This document shows positions 7,101-13,002 of a DNA stretch of 17,158 nucleotides, piece by piece (the stretch's first letter is position 1; every line of letters starts with the position of its first letter). Where the stretch lies: NCBI GenBank assembly GCA_030599435.1, contig JAUVNZ010000008.1, positions 1 to 17,158 on the forward strand, in the 5' to 3' direction. The notes beneath the pieces were generated by a model. That model worked only from the letters and a program-made list of their open reading frames with translations, ran no database searches and was not told the DNA's origin. This DNA is from Gammaproteobacteria bacterium. GTDB lineage: Bacteria > Pseudomonadota > Gammaproteobacteria > SZUA-152. A program made the translations under genes and the position numbers.

Positions 7101-8234
7101 CTAAATATCTTCATACAATCGTCCGGGGTTTAAAATATTTTTTGGATCAAAGGTCTTTTTCAAGCGTTTATGCAAAGCATGCAAGCCTGATGAAAGTGGC
7201 TGCAATTGAGCACCTTCTGGTTGATATAAAGTAGCGTGCCCATCAAGTTTGGTAGCAGCGGATTGAACTTCATCAGTGGAAGCCTGTGTTTTTAACCAGC
7301 GTTGCGCACCACCCCAATCTATTAAACAGGAACCCGGCAAGTTTAAGACCGCCGAGGCGGGTGGTAATGACAAACGCCACAATGAGTCTACCTGCTCGAG
7401 ATCTGCCTGCTCGGTACCCGCCTGCTCAAAAAATTCCAGTTTTCGTTCACGAAGGTCTTTCCAGAATTGCTGGCTTTCGTGTATGTTTTCGCCGCCAATT
7501 TTCAGAGCAGCTGCTTTAATTGCGGACTCAACACCAGATAAACGCAACCAGAGTTGTCCTTCTTGTTGCTGATTGATTTCTTGCGGAACATAACAGGCAG
7601 CCGACAAAGGTACCGATTTCCCCGCCCATAGATTCATAGTTTTAATCGCGTGCTGCTCGCTCATTTCCAGACACAAAGTAGACTCACACTCTGGAACAGG
7701 AAGTACTTTGAGTGATACATCCAGCAGTACACCTAACGTCCCTTGTGCTCCAACCATCAAACGTGAGACATCGTAACCCGCAACATTTTTCATCACCTGG
7801 CCACCAAACTTCAGAATTTCACCACGGCCATTAATTATTCGCGCACCCAACACAAAATCCCGCGCTGCACCCACATAAGGTCGGCGTGGGCCGGACAAAC
7901 CACAGGAAAGTGTTCCACCGATTGTTGCATGTCCATTTATATGTGAATCTAAATGAGGAGGCTCAAAGGCTAACATCTGACCCGATTCTGCAAGTTGCGT
8001 TTCAATTTCGTCCAGTGATGTTCCGGCACGAACGGTTATCACCAGCTCGGATGGAGCATGCTCAATAATGCCGTGATGTTCGAGCACACAAAGCGGCTTT
8101 CCTGCTACCGACCTTGCTTCAAGCGACTTACTGCCACTGCCGGTAATGCAAAGCGATGTAACTTCGTCAAAAGCTTTACGCACCTGAGCTGCCAAATGTT
8201 TGCTGCAATCAATATCAGAAGTAACAACATTCAT
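7101..8234 (-). CDS. glcE: Glycolate oxidase FAD-binding subunit GlcE
   Basis: GlcE is the shorter FAD-binding partner of GlcD in glycolate oxidase and is required for activity of the E. coli enzyme (known of the family). This copy has 377 residues. It shows the PCMH-type FAD fold: SELVITVRAGTSLDEIE, GHATIGGTLSCGLSGPRRPY, then GQVMKNVAGYDVSRLMVGAQ followed by GTLGVLLDVSLKVLPVP. It closes with the family's C-terminal FDPKNILNPGRLYEDI. A short in-frame repeat (EQAGT/EQADL/EQVDS, about residues 271-285) sits in the middle. The start lies only 2 nt after the glcD stop, so translational coupling is likely; I see no strong Shine-Dalgarno sequence. Confidence 0.95.
   Translation of the reverse strand: MNVVTSDIDCSKHLAAQVRKAFDEVTSLCITGSGSKSLEARSVAGKPLCVLEHHGIIEHAPSELVITVRAGTSLDEIETQLAESGQMLAFEPPHLDSHINGHATIGGTLSCGLSGPRRPYVGAARDFVLGARIINGRGEILKFGGQVMKNVAGYDVSRLMVGAQGTLGVLLDVSLKVLPVPECESTLCLEMSEQHAIKTMNLWAGKSVPLSAACYVPQEINQQQEGQLWLRLSGVESAIKAAALKIGGENIHESQQFWKDLRERKLEFFEQAGTEQADLEQVDSLWRLSLPPASAVLNLPGSCLIDWGGAQRWLKTQASTDEVQSAATKLDGHATLYQPEGAQLQPLSSGLHALHKRLKKTFDPKNILNPGRLYEDI
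7388..7430 (+). repeat. Three-unit 15-bp in-frame tandem repeat inside glcE
   Basis: CCTGCTC recurs at 7391, 7406 and 7421, an exact 15-bp period. The flanking bases differ somewhat between units. On the coding strand the units encode EQAGT, EQADL and EQVDS, so the repeat keeps the reading frame and forms an acidic linker. Confidence 0.75.
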
Positions 8235-8236
8235 GC

Positions 8237-9697
8237 TTAAAATCTATCTAGCTCTGGAAATGGCAGCTCACCATTATGAACATGCATGGCGCCAAACTCT
8301 GCACAACGATGCAAAGTCGGCACAGCTTTACCCGGGTTAAGTAGATTGTGTGGATCGAAAGCAGACTTGATAGCATGCATTTGTGTTAACTCTGCTGAAT
8401 TAAATTGCACGCACATCTGATTTATTTTTTCGATGCCTACACCATGTTCGCCAGTAATACTCCCGCCCATCTGTATACATAACTCAAGAATTTTCCCACC
8501 CATTTCTTCCGTACGCTCTAGCTCGCCCGACTTATTGGCATCGTAAAGGATCAGTGGATGCAAGTTTCCATCACCTGCATGAAACACATTAGCTACAGGC
8601 AAATTATATTCACGGGATAAGTTACCAATTCCTGTCAGAACTTCAGGTAAATGGTGACGAGGAATAGTGCCATCCATACAGTAATAGTCAGGTGCTTTTC
8701 TACCCATGGCGGGAAATGCTGCCTTGCGTCCCTTCCAGAATGTTAGCCGCTCTGCCTCTGTTTTCGCCGTGCGAACTTCAGTGGCACCGTGTTGGTTAAG
8801 CAAACCTCTTACAGTATGAATTTGTTCAGAAACTTCCTCATTAGTGCCATCCAGTTCACAAAGTAAAATGGCTTCGGCATCGCGCGGATAACCTGCATGC
8901 ACAAAATCTTCCGCCGCTTCGATGGCGAGTCTATCCATCATCTCCAGTCCAGCCGGAATAATGCCTGCGGAAATAATGCCACTCACTGCAGCACCAGCCT
9001 CAGCCACATCATCAAACGCTGCCAACATTACCTGTGCACGCTCTGGTTTGGGCAACAACCTTACAGTGACTTCTACAATAATGCCCAATAAACCTTCTGA
9101 TCCCGTCATCAGCGCCAATAGATCATAACCAGGCGCGTCCATAGCCTCGCTGCCAATTTCCAGCAAGTCGCCATCGACAGTCACAACGGTGAGTTTTTTA
9201 ATATTGTGTACGGTCAGTCCATATTTAAGACAGTGAACACCGCCAGCATTTTCTGCCACGTTGCCACCAATCGTGCACGCGATCTGAGAAGATGGATCCG
9301 GCGCATAATACAAATCAAGCTCATCCACTGCTTCTGAAATTGCAAGATTACGCACACCGGGTTGCACACGAGCGGTGCGATTTTCGGAGTCAACATCTAG
9401 GATTCGATTAAATTTGGCGAGACTCAACAACACCCCATCTTCGATGGGTAACGCGCCACCGGAAAGTCCCGTGCCTGCACCTCGTGCTACTACGGACACT
9501 TGATGTTCAGAACATAGCCGCATTATTTTTTGCACCTGTTCAACCGTTTCTGGCAACACCACCAGCAACGGCAAACGGCGATAAACAGACAGGCCATCGC
9601 ATTCGTAAGGGCGACGCTCCTCCTCTGAAGCTAAAACCGATTCAGCTGGCAAAAACTGCAGAAACAGTGCGGCTAAATTGATATGTTGCTCTCCCAT
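8237..9697 (-). CDS. glcD: Glycolate oxidase FAD-linked catalytic subunit GlcD
   Basis: GlcD oxidises glycolate (and D-lactate) to glyoxylate with FAD. The protein has 486 residues, near the usual length of about 500. The FAD-binding PCMH domain shows VVARGAGTGLSGGALPIEDG, then DPSSQIACTIGGNVAENAGG and LMTGSEGLLGIIVEVTVRLL. The C-terminal FAD-oxidase domain has NVFHAGDGNLHPLILYD and GGSITGEHGVGIEK, with the conserved His residues of the active site, and ends FDPHNLLNPGKAVPTL. The ATG at 9697 is preceded by AAAGG at 7 nt. It is the first gene of glcD-glcE-glcF, with a -10 box about 50 nt upstream. No glcC-type regulator or glycolate permease is in the window, unlike E. coli. Confidence 0.96.
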   Translation of the reverse strand: MGEQHINLAALFLQFLPAESVLASEEERRPYECDGLSVYRRLPLLVVLPETVEQVQKIMRLCSEHQVSVVARGAGTGLSGGALPIEDGVLLSLAKFNRILDVDSENRTARVQPGVRNLAISEAVDELDLYYAPDPSSQIACTIGGNVAENAGGVHCLKYGLTVHNIKKLTVVTVDGDLLEIGSEAMDAPGYDLLALMTGSEGLLGIIVEVTVRLLPKPERAQVMLAAFDDVAEAGAAVSGIISAGIIPAGLEMMDRLAIEAAEDFVHAGYPRDAEAILLCELDGTNEEVSEQIHTVRGLLNQHGATEVRTAKTEAERLTFWKGRKAAFPAMGRKAPDYYCMDGTIPRHHLPEVLTGIGNLSREYNLPVANVFHAGDGNLHPLILYDANKSGELERTEEMGGKILELCIQMGGSITGEHGVGIEKINQMCVQFNSAELTQMHAIKSAFDPHNLLNPGKAVPTLHRCAEFGAMHVHNGELPFPELDRF

Positions 9698-9743
9698 TGG
9701 TAAACCTTTTCAATACACTTCCTATGGCTTCTTTCTGCCACTT

Positions 9744-9749
9744 ATTATA
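9744..9749 (-). promoter_or_regulatory. Consensus -10 box for glcDEF
   Basis: The minus strand reads TATAAT exactly, about 47 nt before the glcD start codon. The -35 position at 17-bp spacing (ATCTCA) is a poor match to TTGACA. The promoter may therefore need an activator, or this may be a chance match. This 145-bp gap between glcD and the thioredoxin-like gene holds nothing else I recognise. Confidence 0.45.
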
Positions 9750-9842
9750 AAGGTGAGTATACGGGGTGAGATTTTCACACATCAACCATAATTTATTAAG
9801 GATATCGAGATAAGGAGTACTAATTCGAGGCAGGAGCGAGCT

Positions 9843-10394
9843 TCATTTAGCCGATCTTTGAAGTTCCATAACTTTTTTAACCAGGGCATCTTCATTCCAG
9901 TTTCGCGTACCGATAGCTCTATATATAATTTTACCTTGCGGACTAATCACATAAGTTGTTGGTAAACCTATCACCGGGTATTTATTGGTTACGCCTGAAT
10001 CACTATCCAGCAATAATGGGAAACTAACCGGGTAATCGGCGGTAAAAGTGAAAATGGTGTCTGCATCTTCTCCCACATTAATACCCAATATAACCACGCC
10101 TTTATTTTTTACCCTTTCCCAAACTTTTTCCATGGCTGGCAGCTCAAATCGACACGGCGGACACCACGTCGCCCAGAAATTCACAATGACAATTTTCCCA
10201 CGATACATTGCTAACGTGTGCCGTCGACCATCAACATCCATTAAATCGAAATCAGCGGCTATTGGCGTGCCTTTTACAGGGTGTAGTGGCTCTTTTCCTC
10301 CTGCTACTGCTGCTCCTGAAAATATAGCCAGGATAAACAGTAGTATTAAAAATACTCTCAGAGATCGATTCAGCCTGGAATAAGTATTTTTCAT
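9843..10394 (-). CDS. TlpA/ResA-like periplasmic thioredoxin
   Basis: The protein is 183 residues from the ATG at 10394, preceded by AAGGTGA at good spacing. The in-frame GTG at 10406 lies inside that ribosome site and is rejected as the start. An N-terminal basic stretch and hydrophobic core (about 12-32) form a signal peptide or anchor. The redoxin fold shows VNFWATWCPPCRFELPAM with the CPPC active site (Cys78, Cys81) and the cis-Pro loop GLPTTYVI (Pro145). Family members reduce disulfides in periplasmic proteins, for example in cytochrome c maturation or copper delivery. The client here is unknown. It lies downstream of, and likely in one transcript with, a secreted two-cysteine protein whose stop is about 35 bp upstream; that protein is a possible client. 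Confidence 0.9.
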   Translation of the reverse strand: MKNTYSRLNRSLRVFLILLFILAIFSGAAVAGGKEPLHPVKGTPIAADFDLMDVDGRRHTLAMYRGKIVIVNFWATWCPPCRFELPAMEKVWERVKNKGVVILGINVGEDADTIFTFTADYPVSFPLLLDSDSGVTNKYPVIGLPTTYVISPQGKIIYRAIGTRNWNEDALVKKVMELQRSAK

Positions 10395-10429
10395 TTTATG
10401 AATCACCTTAACTATGTTACTGCGTCTTT

Positions 10430-11026
10430 CTATTGTTCAGCAGGCGGCGGAATATAAACATCTTTGGCGCATTGCAAATTTTTAATCGTAGCAGTTTGTT
10501 CTTTTCCGTCGAGCGCCCAGAAGATTTTTAGATCGAACATCTCACCATGCGGAATTTTATAAACCATCATGCCCCAGTTGTAGTCTGCTGGTTGATACTG
10601 CTGACGCGTTGGCAACAATGACCATTTAAAAGCAATCCGCTGTGGCTTTTTTGCTTCACGCTGCTTCCATATAGTCTGCCATTCTTCACGTAATACGGGG
10701 GACTCTTGCTTGTTCTTATATATAGCTAGCCATTTACTTGCATCATACTGGATCAGATGTTGGCTACCTGCAGAAGCTGTGTTAGTAAATATGTTTTGAA
10801 AAACACAATAGCTCGCAACAAATTCAGTATCTTCTTTACTAAAACCACGCCCAGAAAAATATGCCCGTGTCTGATCTGGCAAACGCTGTACTATTCGAAA
10901 AGTCATGGCATCAGCATGTAGTTCCCAGTAGGGTAAATGAGCCAACTCATCTATACCGGTAACAACTTCAGACATCGCCACACTACTGGCCGTCACTAAA
11001 ACCCAAAAAGTGAATATTTTTTTCAT
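10430..11026 (-). CDS. Secreted protein of unknown function with two cysteines
   Basis: I do not recognise this 198-residue protein. It starts with a short, typical Sec signal peptide (MKKIFTFWVLVTASSVAMSE, cleavage probably after Ala17 or Ser19). The mature part has exactly two cysteines, Cys74 (ASYCVFQN) and Cys186 (NLQCAKDVY), which could form one disulfide. It is rich in Trp and Tyr, has a basic middle (KQREAKKPQR) and a C-terminal beta-like stretch ending in PPPAEQ. The ATG at 11026 lacks a strong ribosome site. The TlpA-like gene follows after a short gap, so the pair may be co-transcribed and this protein may be a redox client. Length, composition and signal peptide make it a credible gene. 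Confidence 0.8.
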   Translation of the reverse strand: MKKIFTFWVLVTASSVAMSEVVTGIDELAHLPYWELHADAMTFRIVQRLPDQTRAYFSGRGFSKEDTEFVASYCVFQNIFTNTASAGSQHLIQYDASKWLAIYKNKQESPVLREEWQTIWKQREAKKPQRIAFKWSLLPTRQQYQPADYNWGMMVYKIPHGEMFDLKIFWALDGKEQTATIKNLQCAKDVYIPPPAEQ

Positions 11027-11133
11027 AGGTTGTGGCTGTGGGTATCCATTATTGGTTTAGGTATGGTAAAGACGCATGCACAGCCCGAGAGTTCCGACCA
11101 TTCAATAAAAAACACTGGTTTAATGTAGTTTTG

Positions 11134-11598
11134 CTAGCTCAGGTCCAGCCGTTCCAAAACCTGATGTTTGGTACGAATAAAGTCAGAATGCTTGACGTAT
11201 AGCAAATCAGAAATCTTACGCACCAGATGCTCCTCGTACATCTCCAGCTCATTATCGGCATAAGCGATTTCCCACAGCATTTCTACAATCTGAATTTTTT
11301 GTTCCTTTGAGAAACCCTTGTTAATTAATGAAGTAAACGCGTGATAACAGGCGGCATCCTGCGCCTCTTCCTCGGCGAGGTTTATCAGCTTTGTGGTTTC
11401 AGCTTCGGAAAGCCCGAAAGTACGACGAATTCCTGCTGCAAGAACCTCTAGCTCTTCAGATTTTACGTGGTCATCAACTCGCGTCATTTCGATGAGCAAA
11501 GCAGCTGTCGACAAATGCAGCCGATGCTCAGAAGAAACGGTATCTTTATCATCGGAACTGAGATATTTATCAAAAAACTGTTTAAAGTGATCAATCAT
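11134..11598 (-). CDS. TerB-family (tellurite-resistance-like) acidic helical protein
   Basis: This 154-residue protein has no signal peptide and is probably cytoplasmic. It is almost all helical, with two related segments: ALLIEMTRVDDHVKSEELEVL (about 33-53) and EMLWEIAYADNELEMYEEHL (about 106-125). Each has an acidic D-x-x-(V/L)-x-x-x-E pattern between helices. This is the pattern of TerB-like domains, which also occur at the N-terminus of DjlA-type co-chaperones. TerB domains bind metal ions and act at the inner membrane in stress responses, but stand-alone versions like this one mostly have no assigned role. No ter genes are adjacent. It is divergent from the DsrE-like gene across a 170-bp gap. 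Confidence 0.8.
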   Translation of the reverse strand: MIDHFKQFFDKYLSSDDKDTVSSEHRLHLSTAALLIEMTRVDDHVKSEELEVLAAGIRRTFGLSEAETTKLINLAEEEAQDAACYHAFTSLINKGFSKEQKIQIVEMLWEIAYADNELEMYEEHLVRKISDLLYVKHSDFIRTKHQVLERLDLS

Positions 11599-11706
11599 AA
11601 CGAGTTAATATAGGCCGTAATAATAGAAAAAGACTGTAATAAATACCGGATCAGAGACACAAACTACCGTAGCCAGAAGTGAAAGCCAAGTTATATGCGG
11701 GTCTTT

Positions 11707-11735
11707 TCTACAACATACTATGCAAGATTTAAAAT
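11707..11735 (+). promoter_or_regulatory. Candidate sigma-70 promoter for the DsrE-like gene
   Basis: TCTACA (4/6 match to the -35) and TAAAAT (5/6 match to the -10) are separated by 17 bp. Transcription would start near 11742, giving a leader of about 27 nt. The site lies in the 170-bp divergent gap between the TerB-like and DsrE-like genes. The region is AT-rich, so chance matches are common. Confidence 0.4.
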
Positions 11736-11768
11736 TTTCACCGTAAAACAATATTTTCGGAATCAAAT

Positions 11769-12260
11769 ATGCATTTTCCAAAAAACGTTTATTTAAACCT
11801 AACCTTTATTTTTTTATTATTTCAAGCAGGCGTTGTGCAAGCGACACCTCAAGATGATGTTAATGATATTCTCGCTCAGAAGCAGGCGCCCTTTGGCGTG
11901 GTATTTGAAGTGGTGGAAGGTGATGATGATGCTTTGGAATGGGCTATACCGGACATAAATACGTTTGTTAAACAGTTGAGAAAACGTTTCCCGGATATTG
12001 GTCTTGCCGTAGTCACTCATGGCTCAGAACAATTTGGACTAATGACTTCCGAACAAAAAGAAATGCCCGAGGTACATAAAACAGTGCGGTCACTAGTCGC
12101 TAGTGATGTGCCTGTTCATGTTTGCGGTACACATGCCTCCTGGTATGGCAAAGATGCCAAAGACTTCCCAGATTATGTTGATGTATCACCAGCAGGCCCA
12201 ACTGAAATTAATAATTATGAAGAAATGGGATATGCCCTGGTCCGTGTCGAACAACCATAA
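11769..12260 (+). CDS. Secreted DsrE/DsrF-like family protein
   Basis: This is the only plus-strand gene I accept. It encodes 163 residues with an N-terminal signal peptide (about 1-25, cleavage near VQA-TP). The mature part resembles DsrE-like proteins: an opening beta strand (FGVVFEVVEGD), VVTHGSEQFGLM, then VPVHVCGTHASWYG with a single conserved-looking Cys119, and PAGPTEINNYEEMGYALVRV. Cytoplasmic DsrE proteins carry sulfur as a persulfide on Cys in sulfur oxidation and tRNA thiolation. Exported single-Cys relatives exist but their function is unclear; binding or transfer of a thiol or sulfane sulfur in the periplasm is an inference. A GGA ribosome site precedes the ATG. Nearby redox genes (TlpA-like, secreted two-Cys protein) fit an envelope sulfur or thiol theme. 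No dsr operon is in view. Confidence 0.82.
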   Translation: MHFPKNVYLNLTFIFLLFQAGVVQATPQDDVNDILAQKQAPFGVVFEVVEGDDDALEWAIPDINTFVKQLRKRFPDIGLAVVTHGSEQFGLMTSEQKEMPEVHKTVRSLVASDVPVHVCGTHASWYGKDAKDFPDYVDVSPAGPTEINNYEEMGYALVRVEQP

Positions 12261-12321
12261 CTAAACACACATAGTTAAACACGGTTAATACTGTAATTAC
12301 TCCAGCAATAAACTAAAGCAC

Positions 12322-12450
12322 CTAAAACCGTGCCGCTCCTGATGCCATTAATAAACACAACATCAATTTATTACGCTTAATTTTAATGTAAGCCTTGATG
12401 TCGGCTAAAATGCAGCTCCAACACGGGGTAATCATTAATCCAATTATCAT
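12322..12450 (-). CDS. Small hydrophobic protein ORF, 42 aa, overlapping the upstream small ORF
   Basis: The ATG at 12450 overlaps the TGA of the upstream 55-codon ORF as ATGA. A strong GGAGGT Shine-Dalgarno sequence lies 9 nt before it, inside that ORF. The product has two hydrophobic stretches (IIGLMITPCWSCIL and LMLCLLMASGAA) around a basic middle (KAYIKIKRNK), with a CxxC-like pair in PCWSCI. I do not recognise it. The overlap and ribosome site are the main support. The same frame is also open upstream to 12528, but the ATG at 12450 is the start with a ribosome site. Confidence 0.45.
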   Translation of the reverse strand: MIIGLMITPCWSCILADIKAYIKIKRNKLMLCLLMASGAARF

Positions 12451-12614
12451 ACGAAAATAACCTCCATGAGAAACAGCATTACTGTAGTTCCTATTACGCC
12501 CGCAGCAATGATGTAACCAACATACCACATCAGACTTTTTGCCTGCTTTGGTGACGTTATAATTTCATCAGCAAAATCATCATCCATAGAATGTCGCCTT
12601 ATGCCATAGTCCAT
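12447..12614 (-). CDS. Small single-span membrane protein ORF, 55 aa
   Basis: The ATG at 12614 follows AGGGG at 6 nt. An internal ATG at 12587, preceded by AAGG, would give 46 residues. The product has an acidic N-terminal part (MDDDFADEIITSPKQAKS) and one membrane segment (about 29-55, WYVGYIIAAGVIGTTVMLFL) ending in MEVIFV. This soluble-head plus single-helix layout is typical of small respiratory or transporter accessory subunits, but I recognise no family. Its stop overlaps the start of a second small ORF (ATGA). A loose promoter (TTGCCA at 12676-12681, with TAAAAA 18 bp on) lies upstream on the same strand. Confidence 0.5.
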   Translation of the reverse strand: MDYGIRRHSMDDDFADEIITSPKQAKSLMWYVGYIIAAGVIGTTVMLFLMEVIFV

Positions 12615-13002
12615 AAAACACCCCTATTTTTTACACTATTTTTTATGGTTATTTTTACTTGCCCCACATTCAATATGGCAAAGAATAATACTTGAGTCAT
12701 TTACTTTTTATGTTGAACACATGCTTCGTTATAGGTTTTCACAATAACTAAGACCACAAAAAAGTTAGGGTCGAAGTTGGAAATAACCTGTTTAAACAGG
12801 TCTATTTTAAACAAATCACGAAAAATAGTGGAGAAAACAGAAATGTAACAAGCTAAAACTAATAGTTCTGGTAACACAATCACAATAATTAGTGATAAAC
12901 GGATATAACAGTTAAAAATAACCAACACAATCTAAAACACAAAAAAGAATAAATATATTAGGAATTAGCTCACAAAGTGAAAATATACATTTCAAACACA
13001 AC
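12615..13002. other. AT-rich intergenic stretch with palindrome, no convincing gene
   Basis: This stretch lies between the RND transporter stop and the small ORF pair. It is strongly AT-rich. A GTG-initiated 75-codon minus-strand ORF (12701-12928) is hydrophobic but has no evident ribosome site, and its composition could arise by chance in AT-rich DNA. Apart from the palindrome I see no RNA gene, and no clear terminator for the RND operon. Confidence 0.5.
12782..12807. repeat. 16-bp perfect palindrome with extended arms
   Basis: ACCTGTTTAAACAGGT (12786-12801) is a perfect palindrome. The flanks AAATA and TATTT extend it if one bulged C (12802) is allowed. It could be a dimeric regulator's operator or the stem of a weak bidirectional terminator, since both sides end in short T-rich tracts. 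Confidence 0.6.

Noticed and set aside
12258..12277. TAACTA/TAGTTA inverted repeat right at the end of the DsrE-like gene
   Set aside because: A 6-bp AT-only stem without a T-tract is too weak to call a terminator.
12701..12928. 75-codon hydrophobic minus-strand ORF with GTG start
   Set aside because: No ribosome site, very AT-rich, and the hydrophobic codons follow from T-rich DNA. It also contains the palindrome, which reads better as a regulatory element.
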